A DNA stretch of 64,000 nucleotides, taken from assembly GCA_946499885.1 (NCBI GenBank), contig CAMMTN010000003.1, positions 1-64,000 of the forward strand. Direction: 5' to 3'. The notes below the pieces were generated by a model. The model ran no database searches. It worked only from the letters and a program-made list of their open reading frames with translations, and was not told the DNA's origin. Position numbers and translations under genes: made by a program. Of this stretch, positions 33,331-43,980 are shown one piece after another. The DNA comes from an uncultured Clostridium sp. (GTDB taxonomy: Bacteria; Bacillota; Clostridia; TANB77; CAG-508). Each line of letters begins with the position of its first letter. Position 1 is the first letter of the stretch.

Positions 33331-34745
33331 GATACGAATTGTCGGCAGAATTCGGAAAATAAGATCTATCCGAATACCATGAGTCATAATTTGATTGAGC
33401 TGAACTATTTGATGTTTCATAAACTGCCTCTCCATATTTTCCATTATTTGGTGTTGATACTTCATAATTATCACCTTTACTATCACTGCTTCCCACGCTA
33501 TATACATCTTTATATTTTGTATTAGCTGCTACCAACGTTGTTCCATAAGTATTTAAGTAAGAGTCCCCATTATTTACATATGCCGCTACACTTTCATACG
33601 CTCCACCACTCATATCATATATTCCCCAAACATTTCCTGTAGTACTTTGATTTGTATTTACTCTATAATCTCCATCCGCTGTTACATAAATACTATTATC
33701 ATTTTTTTCAACTTCTGTTCCTTTTCCATATTTACTATTTTGACTTAAATATGCTACTGCTCCCCATTCTACATTTTTCATCATATGCGGGTCCACTACA
33801 CTATCACATGTATTTAATCCGTATGGATTCCCTTCTTTATTTAAATTTATACATGTTGTAAACATGTTACTTATATTTATATTTCTCCAACTTGTGACGT
33901 TAGCTTTTATTGTTACTGTTTCATTTCCTGTATATGCTACTTGTCCGGATTCAACATCTGTTGTACAATTTGTATTACTTGTCTCATATTTTCCTACCCA
34001 AAATCCTGCTAGTTTCTCTTCTCCAAAGTTAAATGCTGGGTGTACTACATATCCTGCTTCACATCCTTCTTCTGCTACTCCGTACATTCCTGTTCCTGTT
34101 TCATAGCTTGGATATATTTCACTATATCTCTTTGTTCCTGCATTGTTTTTTATTTTCTGTGTCTATAAATACTATATTTATATTTCCTGCTCCTGTTGTT
34201 GCATCACTTGGATTTATTTCTGCTCCACTTTGATGATATCCACTTGTTATTTGATATGCATATCTTGGTATCCATACTAGCATGCTATATGCTGAATCTT
34301 CATTTAATGTTCCGTCTTCATTAAATACATCTGTTTCTCCTGTTGCATCTTTTCCTTCTTTTTCTCCACTTGTTGGTGTTAATACTACATTTGCCCATTG
34401 CTTATTTCCATAATTGTACCATTCTTTATCTTCTTCCGTTGTCATTACCCAATTACTTCCATTCCATTTTACTGGCACCATTCCTTCTGATAGTTTTGGT
34501 GTTATTGGTAATTCTCCCATAAATTCTGCAAATTCTCCAAGCAATGTATTCATTACTTCTTCTTCGTTTCTTGTAGCTTGTTCTTGTATTTCTTTTGCTT
34601 GTTCAGCTTTTCTTATTAATCCGTTATCTCCAAATACTGCATTTATTGCTACTGTTGCTAATATGATTAATATCACAATTGTAACTACTAACGCAATCAA
34701 AGTTATACCGTTTTGATTATTTAATACTTTCTTTTTATTCATCAT
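33209..34745 (-). pseudogene. Type IV pilin-like protein with FGE/C-lectin-like C-terminal domain, frameshifted
   Basis: Two frames (34122-34745 and 33209-34087 plus upstream) form one gene of about 511 codons. Residues 10-40 (NGITLIALVVTIVILIILAT) are a class III/type II prepilin leader with the G|ITLIAL cleavage-methylation site. The middle includes MLVWIPRYAYQITSGYHQ. The C-terminal part (FWVGKYETSN, WGIYDMSGGAYE, TRGGDF...VGTAFRLIL) has the sulfatase-modifying-factor/C-type-lectin layout used by diversity-generating-retroelement targets. A +1 shift is needed between about 34137 and 34151; a run of six T on the plus strand (34146-34151) and an in-frame AGG (34137-34139) both lie there. As it stands, the protein would stop after 207 residues. 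Confidence 0.65.
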
Positions 34746-35262
34746 TAAAATCTTCCTTTCCTATTTTTATTATTTTTTCTACTATTCATTTTCCCAACAA
34801 TGTATAATATAAAATTTTTTATTATACATTGAATTGTAAGATTTTAACATTTATGCATATTTATCTTTTGTATATATCACCTCCAAGACACACAAAATGG
34901 ACAGGCTATTTTGCAAAAGTTTTCTTACTTTTGCTAAAAATAGTCTATCCTTATTTATTTTTATATATTTTTTTGTATTATTAATAAAGCTTATTTTATT
35001 TAAATATAGCTTATTATCTTTTTCTATAGAATTACTTGTGTGTGTGTGCGTGTGTAGAGCCATAAGGCTTTCAGCTATTATCATATGTTTATTCTCCCAT
35101 TTTTCTTGTTTTCGTAAATTTATCTTTATTGTATTTTGTTTGTATTATTAATTTCAAGCATCATTAACATGATATGTTTATTTTACACTAGAAATATTGT
35201 TTTTTCAATACCACAGTTAAAATATAATATAAATGTAATGTATCTGTAATATTATTGTAATA
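34746..35262. other. Gene-free stretch upstream of the pilin-like gene
   Basis: 517 bp without a convincing gene. It contains the inverted repeat at 34895-34950, a perfect anti-16S site (GGAGGTGAT, minus strand, near 34880) not followed by a usable frame, and a short GT tract (about 35038-35055). A regulatory leader is possible, but I could not match a known riboswitch. Confidence 0.35.
34895..34950. repeat. Interspersed repeat, X-GGACAGGCT-X' family, copy G
   Basis: CAAAAT and ATTTTG bracket GGACAGGCT (34894-34914), and the unit pairs with 34928-34950 to make a long imperfect hairpin. On the plus strand it is followed by a T-rich run. Confidence 0.5.
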
Positions 35263-36936
35263 TTAGCTACGTTTCTTTAAAATTCCTATGCTTGCTATTA
35301 TTCCTATCACTGTAGCAAACGAAATCATATAAGATACCTTCATTAATACTGTTCCTTCATATTGCACATTAACTTTTATGGCTGTTTCTGGTAAATTAAC
35401 TGCAACAAATCCATTATCTGATTCAAAAGTATCTATTTTCATAGTTTCTCCTGTAGTATTTGTTATCTCTCCCCCATATCCTAAGTAAAATATATATGGC
35501 AATTCTATTACAGTGTTTTCTTCCATGTTCGAAACTGTAAACTCCATATTGGTTCCATCTTTTTCTTCATTTTCTACTACTGCATTTCCACTTAATACAT
35601 ATACCCTATTTTCTCTATGTTTTATATAATCTAAATTGTTAAAAGCCTTGCTTGGTAAATATTCAAATGTTGCACATCCTGCATGTATTCTACCAGTATA
35701 ATCATTTACTTCAAATGCTGGCCATAGTTTTTCTTCACTCCATGTTTTGTCATAATCTAAATTTTTCTTAAGTGGAACAATTAATAAAAGTGTTATTAAG
35801 CCTAAAACAAATACATCTTTTGCCTTAAAGTTCTTAATTAGTAAAGAATAATTTGTAGCTGCAACAAATGCAAAGAAAAAGCTAGAGAATTCTAATAATC
35901 TAAATGTAAATTGTATCATTTTTAAAATAGCTGGTAATTTTTCAAATGGAAAAAATCTTAGTGACATTGTGATACTAATAAATCCTAGAGCTATTGAAAA
36001 ATAGTATATCTTCTTATTTTCCTTTTCTATCTTTTTATATACTAACAATGTAAAAACTATTCCAATTAGACTAACTAAGCCTATTTCATAACTAAAATTA
36101 CCGTTTGGAGTATAAAGTAAATCTGTAATATCTACTTTCCTTTTTATTAAATCATCTGTTCTTTCCATTCTTCCAGGCTCAAATACTTCATATTCAGTAG
36201 TTAATTTATGTTCTAACATTGGTAATAAATAGAAGCTTGTTAACAATACAATTAAGAGTATATTTATTCCAAGCATTTTCCAAACTTGCTTTTCTTTTAA
36301 TTTATTTATATTTACTATTACATATATAAAACAGATAATTGCTGTATACATTGCAATTACTGTATGCGAAAGTATTAAGCCTACTGCTCCTAAAGTAAGT
36401 ATCAAACTTTTTTTTATGCTTTTTTCTTCACTGTTAAAAATATTATACATTCCATGAAATACAATAGGAATAAATATAAATGATGTAAGTTCAGCTATTG
36501 CTATTCTCATGTACATATCTGTAAGTCTATATGGTGCTAGAATATAAATTATAGCTGCTAATACTCCTGCATATCTATTTTTGGTAACTTTTTTTACAAA
36601 TTCATACATTGCTATTCCTGATAGAAATGTTACTAATATCATAAATAGTTTTAATATTAATTCAAAAGAATTTGTAATTAAACTAAATATTAATGGTACA
36701 AAAGCTGTAAGTGGACTATAAAATATATTCCAAGAATACCCAAATTCATTGCAAAAATTAGACATGATAACAGGAGGGAATTCTCCCTCTGTTATAGTTT
36801 GGTATGTTCCCATAAGTCTTGCAATGTGCTGTATTCCGTCATCTGCATATATGTCAAATTTGCTACTTAATAGTGGCACTGAAATTATTATTGATATAAC
36901 AAATATAACTATATAGTCCCTAATTTTACTCTTCAT
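35263..36936 (-). CDS. PTPS-related/YfhO-like polytopic membrane protein A
   Basis: 557 residues with about eleven helices, an extracytoplasmic loop after helix 1 (KFDIYADDGIQHIARLMGTY) and a large beta-rich domain near the C-terminus before the last helix. The DDG..H..R..G motif after the first helix and the APYRLTDMYMRIAIAELTSF segment match the 6-pyruvoyl-tetrahydropterin-synthase-related membrane family, probably GT-C-type glycosyltransferases despite the name. It overlaps the start of the paralogue at 36926 by 11 bp and is translationally coupled to it. Confidence 0.7.
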   Translation of the reverse strand: MKSKIRDYIVIFVISIIISVPLLSSKFDIYADDGIQHIARLMGTYQTITEGEFPPVIMSNFCNEFGYSWNIFYSPLTAFVPLIFSLITNSFELILKLFMILVTFLSGIAMYEFVKKVTKNRYAGVLAAIIYILAPYRLTDMYMRIAIAELTSFIFIPIVFHGMYNIFNSEEKSIKKSLILTLGAVGLILSHTVIAMYTAIICFIYVIVNINKLKEKQVWKMLGINILLIVLLTSFYLLPMLEHKLTTEYEVFEPGRMERTDDLIKRKVDITDLLYTPNGNFSYEIGLVSLIGIVFTLLVYKKIEKENKKIYYFSIALGFISITMSLRFFPFEKLPAILKMIQFTFRLLEFSSFFFAFVAATNYSLLIKNFKAKDVFVLGLITLLLIVPLKKNLDYDKTWSEEKLWPAFEVNDYTGRIHAGCATFEYLPSKAFNNLDYIKHRENRVYVLSGNAVVENEEKDGTNMEFTVSNMEENTVIELPYIFYLGYGGEITNTTGETMKIDTFESDNGFVAVNLPETAIKVNVQYEGTVLMKVSYMISFATVIGIIASIGILKKRS

Positions 36937-38674
36937 TTATTTCCTCTTTTTTCGTTTTTCTTCTAAAATAAATTACATATCCAATAAATAACACAAAAGA
37001 AATTCCAGATAATATGTATGATGCCTTATCAAGCACAGTTGCAGTATAATCTACAATTATTTTTCCTTCATTGATTTCCTCTGGTATAACTACTTGTATA
37101 AATCCATATTGGGATTCTTCGTATTCTAATTCATACTCTTTACTATCGGTTTGTAATTTAACTACATAACCTGGATAAAATAAATATGGAAGTTCTAGTT
37201 CTGTTTTTTCTTCTACGTCTTGCAATTCTACTTCAAGATGCAGAGCCTGTTTTTCTTCATTAATTATTTTAGCATTTCCTGATAATATATATGTTTCGTC
37301 TGTTCTTATTTTCAGATAACCTGACTGTTCTAGTAATGATTTTGTTGGCAAATAATCTCTATTAATAGAAAAATAATGTACTACTGGATTATTTATCTTT
37401 CCTTTTTCATATTCTGTATCTTTTCTTATATACCCATCTTCATAAGCAATAAGCTCTTTGTATGTACATATACTAAATAATATAATTATTAGCAATAACA
37501 CCAAATTCCTTATCCATTTTTTCGTTATTGATTTTAATAAATAATACAAATTTGTGGCACAAATTGGAGCTAAAAAAATTATAGCAAATCCTAATAATCT
37601 CCATGAATATTGAAGCGAACATAAAACTTGTGGCATATACTTCCATGGAAAATATTTAGTACACATAAATAGCGATATTATTCCAAGTATTAATCCTATG
37701 TTATATACTTTTTTGTATTTTTCATCTATATCTTTATAAATTAAAATTCCTATTAGTAATGTAGTTAGGAAAGGTATTCCTAAAACAAATGATACTCCAT
37801 TTTCTTCTTCTATATCTTTTAAGAATTGCATTGGACTAATTGCATTTTTAGCTACACTTTCTGAGTTAGTTCTCATTATTGATGGATCTAATACTGTGTA
37901 CTCTGCTTGAAATTTAAATTCTAACATTGGTATAATAAACATTAATGACATTAATATAATAAATATTGTATTTATCAGGCATTTTATAATTATATCTTTA
38001 TTATTAAGTTTTCTTATATTGCAAAAAATATATATAACGCAAAATAATGCAGTATATAATGTTGAAATAGTATGTGTTAGTATTAAGCCAGTAGCACCAA
38101 TTGCTATATAATAATGTCTTTTTTTATCCCCATTTAATAAATTGTATAAACCTTGAAATACTATTGGTATAAAAACAAAAGCTGTGAATTCTCCTATTGC
38201 ATATCTATTATATATATCTTCAAATCTATATGGAAAGGTTATATAAATTATTGCTGAAAATAAGGCTATAATTTTTTTCTTAGTAATTTCATTTACAAAA
38301 TTATACATGAAAATTCCAGAAAGAATAGTTGTAATCATTGCAAATAATTTAAGTGCATTTGCAAAATTATTTGTAATAAAGCTTAAAATATATGGTATAT
38401 ATGTAACTACTTGTGGATAAAAAACTGTCATACTGTATCCCCAGTCATTACAAAAAAATGGAAAAACCAAAAAAGGAAAACTAGAAAATTCAAGTGCATA
38501 ATCTAGTCCTATTAATCTTAGTAAATGAAATCTACCATCATCGCTACTGGAAATTTGCATTTTTAGTAATGGAATTGACACTAATAATCCTATTATAATA
38601 ATTAGCATATAATGAATGCTTCTTTTTGTTTTTATATTATCTATTATCTTTTTCATTAGAATATTTCTCCTCAT
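36926..38674 (-). CDS. PTPS-related/YfhO-like polytopic membrane protein B
   Basis: 582 residues (the likeliest start may be the MKKIIDN methionine at residue 7). Same layout as its neighbour: helix 1, SSSDDGRFHLLRLIGLDYAL, FPYRFEDIYNRYAIGEFTAF, about eleven helices, C-terminal beta domain, last helix, lysine-rich tail. Tandem duplication of the pair is ancient, as only motifs are conserved. Probably involved in cell-surface glycan assembly; the substrate cannot be read from sequence. The overlap with the next gene implies an operon. Confidence 0.7.
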   Translation of the reverse strand: MRRNILMKKIIDNIKTKRSIHYMLIIIIGLLVSIPLLKMQISSSDDGRFHLLRLIGLDYALEFSSFPFLVFPFFCNDWGYSMTVFYPQVVTYIPYILSFITNNFANALKLFAMITTILSGIFMYNFVNEITKKKIIALFSAIIYITFPYRFEDIYNRYAIGEFTAFVFIPIVFQGLYNLLNGDKKRHYYIAIGATGLILTHTISTLYTALFCVIYIFCNIRKLNNKDIIIKCLINTIFIILMSLMFIIPMLEFKFQAEYTVLDPSIMRTNSESVAKNAISPMQFLKDIEEENGVSFVLGIPFLTTLLIGILIYKDIDEKYKKVYNIGLILGIISLFMCTKYFPWKYMPQVLCSLQYSWRLLGFAIIFLAPICATNLYYLLKSITKKWIRNLVLLLIIILFSICTYKELIAYEDGYIRKDTEYEKGKINNPVVHYFSINRDYLPTKSLLEQSGYLKIRTDETYILSGNAKIINEEKQALHLEVELQDVEEKTELELPYLFYPGYVVKLQTDSKEYELEYEESQYGFIQVVIPEEINEGKIIVDYTATVLDKASYILSGISFVLFIGYVIYFRRKTKKEEINEE

Positions 38675-38688
38675 ATTTATATGTATTA

Positions 38689-39183
38689 TTAATAAGTTAT
38701 TTTTCCTTCTAATAATTCATCATTATTAATCCATTCTGCAACATCTATGACCCTATATTCATTTTCATTGTTTCCTCTAACAATAACTTTTTCTATTCCA
38801 GCATTTATAATCATTTTTCTGCACATTTGACAACATCCTGCATTTTCTTCATACTTCTCTGTATCTGTTCTATACTGTACTAAATATAAAGTTCCTCCAA
38901 TCATGTCTTTTCTTGACGCACTTATAAGAGCATTTTGCTCTGCATGTACACTTCTGCAAGCGTCATAACCTGCATGTCTTACATCTGGAAAAAACTTTTT
39001 CTTACAACAATATCCTAAATCTATGCAATTATCTCTTCCTCTTGGTGCACCACTATATCCAGTTGATACTATTTCATCATGATTTACAATTACAGCTCCT
39101 GATTTTTTTCTTAAACATGTACTCCTTCCTGCTACTGCTTTTGCTATTTCTAAATAATAATTAACTTTATCGATTCTTTGCAT
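38689..39183 (-). CDS. Deoxycytidylate (dCMP) deaminase family protein
   Basis: 164 residues. Zinc-dependent deaminase motifs: VHAEQNALISASR (HAE, catalytic Glu) and GCCQMCRKMIINAG (CxxC zinc ligands). An N-terminal CLRKKSGAVIVNHDEIVSTG and the SGAPRGRDNC segment fit the ComEB/dCMP deaminase group, which makes dUMP for thymidylate synthesis. Additional cysteines in LGYCCKKKFF are part of the family's second zinc site. It lies 15 bp upstream of the paralogous membrane proteins. Confidence 0.9.
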   Translation of the reverse strand: MQRIDKVNYYLEIAKAVAGRSTCLRKKSGAVIVNHDEIVSTGYSGAPRGRDNCIDLGYCCKKKFFPDVRHAGYDACRSVHAEQNALISASRKDMIGGTLYLVQYRTDTEKYEENAGCCQMCRKMIINAGIEKVIVRGNNENEYRVIDVAEWINNDELLEGKITY

Positions 39184-39245
39184 AGTTCACTCTCCTATTT
39201 TTTTAATTATATCTCTTATATTTTAATGCCTTTATTAATTTAAAT

Positions 39246-39527
39246 TTATTTTATGAAATCATTCCATATAGAAAAAATCAATACTATTTGCAATATTAAA
39301 ATAATAGGAAAACCTATTGAAAACCTGTATTTTTTAGTTTTATGCCTAAAAGTGTACATGCCAATAATTGCACCAAAACTTCCACCTATTAACGCTAGTA
39401 TAAGCAAAGATTGTTCTGGTATTCTCCAATTTACGTATCTTGCTTTTCTTTTATCTAAATACATTGCAATAAAAGCAATTAAATTTATTATTATAAGGTA
39501 TATTATAAAATATTTTATCATGTTCAT
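39246..39527 (-). CDS. DUF1294 small membrane protein
   Basis: 93 residues, three helices. YLDKRKARYVNWRIPEQSLL and LALIGGSFGAIIGMYTFRHK TKK-type motif are the core of DUF1294 proteins; function unknown. It starts 11 bp after the flippase stop and is likely co-transcribed with it. Confidence 0.85.
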   Translation of the reverse strand: MNMIKYFIIYLIIINLIAFIAMYLDKRKARYVNWRIPEQSLLILALIGGSFGAIIGMYTFRHKTKKYRFSIGFPIILILQIVLIFSIWNDFIK

Positions 39528-39537
39528 TTACATTCCT

Positions 39538-41181
39538 TTATTCTTCTTTATATATTTTCATTCTTACAAGTATATCATATATTTTTGTTCCATATGGAAT
39601 CATCATTATATCATCCTTTTTTAGTGTCTTTGTAAATAATATTAATCCACAATATGAAATTGCACCTAATATAATAGAAATAATAGTACTTATTGTATTT
39701 CCTAAAAAACTACTCAATAATCTATAGCCTAAAAATACAACTAATCCCATACCTAAAGCAGATATAACTGGTTTTATTACATGAGTCTTGAATTTAATAT
39801 GCATATTTACGCATCTATTCATAACATTGTAACATATAAAGAATACTATTACTTGATATACAAATGAGCTTATAGATGCTCCATAAATTCCTATATTTGG
39901 ATTACTAATTAAAATCATATTTAATATAAATTTAATTACCGCTCCAAGTCCTGCTGCAATTGCAGGTATTTTAGATTGATTTACACCATATAGCCCTCCT
40001 GTTAATGTTTGCGATAATGCTGTAAGAACCATTGATACTGATGCAATTATAAATACTCCTGCTCCGTCTGATGCAGTTGGATATAGCATTTTAAGTATTG
40101 GCTCAGATAGTACTATAAATCCAAGTGCACATGGAAGTATTATTATTAATGATGCAAAAAATGAAAAAGATAGTCTTCTTGATGCTGTTTTTTTATTCTT
40201 TACAGCTAGAGCCTCTGAAATTGCTGGAACTAAAGCTGTTGAAAAAGCAAGATTTATAGCAAGTGGGAAACTTACTAATGTATCTACTTTTGATAATATT
40301 CCAGTAGCTGACATAGCAATTTGTTCTAATGCTTCTTTTGAGCTTTCAGTAGCACTATATGCTATTTGCATACAGTTGCTCACTGTTGCAGTATCTATTA
40401 CACCACTTATAACTGAAATTAGAGAACTTACTGTAATTGGAATTGATATTCCTAGTATTATTTTTAGTAATTCTTTATTAGATTTCTTTCTTTCAGGCGA
40501 AATAATTGATTCACTTGTATCTAGTTTATTTCTCTTAAAGTACATTAATAGATATACAAATGTAATTATAATTGCACAAGTTGTAGAAAGATTTCCTGCT
40601 GCTGCCATAATATATGTATCTTTTCCTATACAAGCATATACAAAAGTTATTGATAACACACAATTTAAAAATTGTTCTAATGTTTGAGATACACTTGTTG
40701 GCTTCATATTTTGCTGACCTGAAAAATATCCCCTTAAAACTGCAGACATTGCAACAAAAACAATAGCAGGAGATAATACTTTCATAACATATGCTACATC
40801 AGGCACATTTAATATGTTGTTTGCTATAATATCCGCTCCTAAAAATAGACCTATCGATAAAATCAATCCTATTGTTGTAAAGAACTTAAAAGCTACTTTA
40901 AAAATTCTTTGTGCACCTTTAGTATCTCCTATAGCAATTCTTTCTGAAACTAATTTTGAAATAACACTTGGAATTCCTATAGAAGAAAGAGTAAGAAGTA
41001 ATGCATATATCTGATAACCTGCTGAATAGTAACCAAGTCCTGTATCTCCAAAACCTGGTATATTGGTTATTACTAATTTATAAACAAGTCCTAAAACTTT
41101 TATTAGAAGCTGTGAAAATATTAAAATTACAACATTCTTCATAAAAGAATTAGCTGTTTTTTTTAATCTTTTTCCTTTCAA
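39538..41181 (-). CDS. MOP-superfamily lipid/polysaccharide flippase, SpoVB-like
   Basis: 547 residues with about fourteen helices. The N-terminal GLVYKLVITNIPGFGDTGLG and YQIYALLLTLSSIGIPSVIS segments, the YFSGQQNMKPTSVSQTLEQF loop and FPLAINLAFSTALVPAISEA are typical of the SpoVB/MurJ-type polysaccharide-biosynthesis branch. It likely flips lipid-linked glycan precursors across the membrane; in sporulating species, SpoVB acts in cortex synthesis. GGAGATT precedes the start. Confidence 0.85.
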   Translation of the reverse strand: MKGKRLKKTANSFMKNVVILIFSQLLIKVLGLVYKLVITNIPGFGDTGLGYYSAGYQIYALLLTLSSIGIPSVISKLVSERIAIGDTKGAQRIFKVAFKFFTTIGLILSIGLFLGADIIANNILNVPDVAYVMKVLSPAIVFVAMSAVLRGYFSGQQNMKPTSVSQTLEQFLNCVLSITFVYACIGKDTYIMAAAGNLSTTCAIIITFVYLLMYFKRNKLDTSESIISPERKKSNKELLKIILGISIPITVSSLISVISGVIDTATVSNCMQIAYSATESSKEALEQIAMSATGILSKVDTLVSFPLAINLAFSTALVPAISEALAVKNKKTASRRLSFSFFASLIIILPCALGFIVLSEPILKMLYPTASDGAGVFIIASVSMVLTALSQTLTGGLYGVNQSKIPAIAAGLGAVIKFILNMILISNPNIGIYGASISSFVYQVIVFFICYNVMNRCVNMHIKFKTHVIKPVISALGMGLVVFLGYRLLSSFLGNTISTIISIILGAISYCGLILFTKTLKKDDIMMIPYGTKIYDILVRMKIYKEE

Positions 41182-41239
41182 ATTAATCTCCTTAAATTTT
41201 TAAATTATTTACTATTAGCATAATTTGTATAATAATACT

Positions 41240-41335
41240 CTCACGTATCAATTGTACTTTTCTTTTTAATACTTAAAGAAATAAAATATACAACTTTGAT
41301 ATTAAGATTGAGCGGAAGTTTATACAAGATATTAT
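41240..41335 (+). repeat. Structured repeat R, copy 4
   Basis: Outer stem TATCAA-TTGTA with TACAA-CTTTGATA (2-nt bulge), inner stem CTTTTCTTT with AAGAAATAAAA, then AAGATTGAGCGGAAGTTTA and TACAAG. The most degenerate of four copies. It lies in the spacer between the flippase and the ATP-grasp gene. Confidence 0.6.
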
Positions 41336-41341
41336 CAGCTA

Positions 41342-42352
41342 TCATATATTAAACTTAGGCATCATTCCAATTTTATTTGGTGTATGTTCTGGTAATTGGT
41401 ATATGTCATGTCCTGGAAATTCATTTCCTTCAACAAATATTGGTCCATCAGGAGTAAAGCATACATCCCAGCCTACATATGCCATTTGTGGAACTATCTT
41501 AGAAGCTTCTTTACACATATTTATTGCCTTATCCCAATCTGGAAATTTGAATCCTTTTATTTTTGCTCCTGTTTGTGGATGAGTTTCATACAAATTCTTC
41601 TTTTTATCTATAGCTCTATCTATTACTTCACCAGTAATTTCATTTATTGGAGCAACCATTCCGCCACTATTGAAGTTATCTACAAATTTTCCATTTCCAA
41701 TTCTAAAATATGCACAAATAACATGAGGTACTCCGTTTTTTAAAATAGTAACTACTCTTACTGTGTTTATGGCATCTGGATATATTGCACTTACTGCTGA
41801 GTGCTGTTTAATTACTTCTTCTAATTCGTAATTATTATTTCCTTCTACTAATTTATCATATATTTTATCTAAAGATTCATATTCTTCTGTATGTATTTTT
41901 TCTATTCCATGTCCACAACCACCATCTATTGGTTTAGCCATAAAAACATTATGTCTTTGCATAAAAGCAATTACATTTTCTTTTGGAGTATTTTTTACCT
42001 TTATCCAATCACGTTTTATGTAATTCTTAAACAATTCATTAAACTCATCTTTGTTTTCAAATATATGAAAATATGCTTTATCATTGTATTTGGCAATAAG
42101 TGCATTATTTCTCCCTCTTGTAATATATGTATCTCTTTGTGCTGGAGTTAAGTTGTACATTTCAAATAAATCATAGTCCATATATCCTGCTCCATATTTT
42201 ATGGCACATCTTTGCATATCAAATAACAAAAATATTTTTGATTTACCTGTTTTTTTATGAATAGAATCTATTTTTTCAAACATGGCTTTTTTATCCATTG
42301 TTTTTAATCTTTTTAATATATATTTAATGTTTCCCAATATACTTTCCTCCAA
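41342..42352 (-). CDS. Sugar-transfer-associated ATP-grasp protein
   Basis: 336 residues. The ATP-grasp core includes FMAKPIDGGCGHGIEKIHTE (glycine-rich ATP loop), YELEEVIKQHSAVSAIYPDA, NTVRVVTILKNGVPHVICAY and GWDVCFTPDGPIFVEGNEFPG (metal ligands). These match the family of ATP-grasp enzymes found in polysaccharide and peptide-modification clusters. It presumably ligates a carboxylate to an amine; the substrate is unknown. An N-terminal basic helical region precedes the grasp domain. The gene is flanked by two copies of repeat R. Confidence 0.8.
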   Translation of the reverse strand: MEESILGNIKYILKRLKTMDKKAMFEKIDSIHKKTGKSKIFLLFDMQRCAIKYGAGYMDYDLFEMYNLTPAQRDTYITRGRNNALIAKYNDKAYFHIFENKDEFNELFKNYIKRDWIKVKNTPKENVIAFMQRHNVFMAKPIDGGCGHGIEKIHTEEYESLDKIYDKLVEGNNNYELEEVIKQHSAVSAIYPDAINTVRVVTILKNGVPHVICAYFRIGNGKFVDNFNSGGMVAPINEITGEVIDRAIDKKKNLYETHPQTGAKIKGFKFPDWDKAINMCKEASKIVPQMAYVGWDVCFTPDGPIFVEGNEFPGHDIYQLPEHTPNKIGMMPKFNI

Positions 42353-42384
42353 TATTAGTTTTAGTTCCTATGCAATAATTAAAA

Positions 42385-42487
42385 TGCGTTGTATTAAATC
42401 CATCGCATCTTTGTCGACAATGTGGATTTTCTTTCTCCAAGTATTCGAAAGAAAACCACATCATCTTCGTGCGACTACTTAGTGCTA
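42385..42487 (-). repeat. Structured repeat R, copy 1 (opposite orientation)
   Basis: On the minus strand: TTAGCACTAAGTAGTCGCAC, outer stem TGTGG/CCACA, inner stem TTTTCTTTC and GAAAGAAAA around GAATACTTGGA, then AAAGATGCGATGGATTTAAT ACAACG. Other copies (41240, 50805, 52540) are on the plus strand. Confidence 0.75.
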
Positions 42488-42511
42488 ATTATAAATACAT
42501 TTTATAGTCTA

Positions 42512-43897
42512 CTAAAACTCGATTTTTTCTTGTAAGTAATTTTCAAGTTCTTCAATTTTTAATCTAATTTGTTCCATTGTATCTCTATCTCTTATTGTAA
42601 CTGAATCATCTTCTAATGTATCAAAATCTATAGTTACACAATATGGTGTCCCTATTTCATCTTCTCTTCTATATCTTTTTCCGATGCTTCCTGCTTCATC
42701 ATAGTCACACATAAACTTCTTTGACAATTTGCTATACACTTCTTCTGCTTTATCGCTTAATTTTTTAGAAAGTGGTAATACAGCAACTTTGTATGGTGCT
42801 AAAGCTGGGTGTAGATGAAGAACTGTTCTTGTATCACCTTCTGCAATTTCTTGTTCTTCGTAAGCGTTACATAGAAAAGCAAGCGCTACCCTATCACAAC
42901 CAAGTGATGGTTCTATACAATATGGTACATATTTTTCGTTTGTTTCTGGATCTAAATATAACATATCTTCTTTTGAATGTTCCATATGTTGTTTCAAATC
43001 GTAATCTGTTCTATCTGCAATTCCCCATAATTCTCCCCAGCCAAATGGAAAAGCAAATTCTATGTCTGTTGTTCCATTACTATAATGAGATAATTCCTCT
43101 GGTGAGTGATCTCTTAAACGAATATTTTCTTTTTTCATACCTAGATTTAATAACCAATTTTCACAAAATTCTTTCCAATATTTATGCCATTCTAAATCTG
43201 TTCCAGGCTTGCAGAAAAATTCAAGTTCCATTTGCTCAAATTCACGAGTTCTAAAAGTAAAGTTGCCTGGTGTTATTTCATTTCTAAATGATTTACCAAT
43301 TTGTGCAATTCCCATAGGCAATTTTTTTCTAGTTGTACGCATTACATTTTTAAAATTAACAAATATTCCTTGTGCTGTTTCTGGTCTTAAATATATTGTT
43401 GATGTAGTGTCTTCAGTAACACCTTGAAATGTTTTAAACATTAAATTAAATTTGCGAATATCTGTAAAATTTTCTTTACCACAATTTGGACAAGCTATAT
43501 GGTTTTCTTTGATAAAGTTTATCATTTCTTCATCACTCATACCGTCAGCAATCATATCTTTTCCTAAATTATGAGCCCATTCTTCAATTAATTTATCTGC
43601 TCTATGTCTTGTTTTACATTCTTTGCAATCTATTAGTGGATCACTAAAATTTGATAAATGTCCTGAAGCCTCCCATGTTTTTGGATTCATTAATATTGCA
43701 CTATCTAATCCAACATTATATTTACTTTCTTGAACGAATTTCTTCATCCAAGCTTTTTTTATATTATTTTTTAGTTCAACGCCCAAAGGTCCATAGTCCC
43801 AAGTATTTGCAAGACCTCCATATATCTCAGAACCTGGGTATACATATCCTCTATTTTTGCAAAGTCCTACTATTTTATCCATTGTCACTTTTTCCAT
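42512..43897 (-). CDS. glyS: Glycyl-tRNA synthetase (dimeric type)
   Basis: 461 residues. Class II synthetase signatures: motif 1 region [20 protein letters not shown], motif 2 [28 protein letters not shown] and motif 3 [14 protein letters not shown]. The inserted zinc-binding element [12 protein letters not shown]...CPNCGKENF is present. The C-terminal anticodon-binding domain ends the protein ([14 protein letters not shown]). This is the alpha2 GlyRS1/GRS1 type, not the bacterial alpha2beta2 form. I saw no glycine T-box leader upstream. Confidence 0.97.
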   Translation of the reverse strand: MEKVTMDKIVGLCKNRGYVYPGSEIYGGLANTWDYGPLGVELKNNIKKAWMKKFVQESKYNVGLDSAILMNPKTWEASGHLSNFSDPLIDCKECKTRHRADKLIEEWAHNLGKDMIADGMSDEEMINFIKENHIACPNCGKENFTDIRKFNLMFKTFQGVTEDTTSTIYLRPETAQGIFVNFKNVMRTTRKKLPMGIAQIGKSFRNEITPGNFTFRTREFEQMELEFFCKPGTDLEWHKYWKEFCENWLLNLGMKKENIRLRDHSPEELSHYSNGTTDIEFAFPFGWGELWGIADRTDYDLKQHMEHSKEDMLYLDPETNEKYVPYCIEPSLGCDRVALAFLCNAYEEQEIAEGDTRTVLHLHPALAPYKVAVLPLSKKLSDKAEEVYSKLSKKFMCDYDEAGSIGKRYRREDEIGTPYCVTIDFDTLEDDSVTIRDRDTMEQIRLKIEELENYLQEKIEF

Positions 43898-43980
43898 AAA
43901 AGCACCTTCTTTTCTTTATTTTTACTTGTAAATTTTATCAATATATTAGCTAAAAGTCAAGTAAATTTTCGACTTTAGAC

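Noticed and set aside
34851..35084. 77-codon minus-strand frame upstream of the pilin-like gene
   Set aside because: It runs through the inverted repeat at 34895-34950 and a GT tract, has low-complexity HTHTHT residues and no Shine-Dalgarno site.
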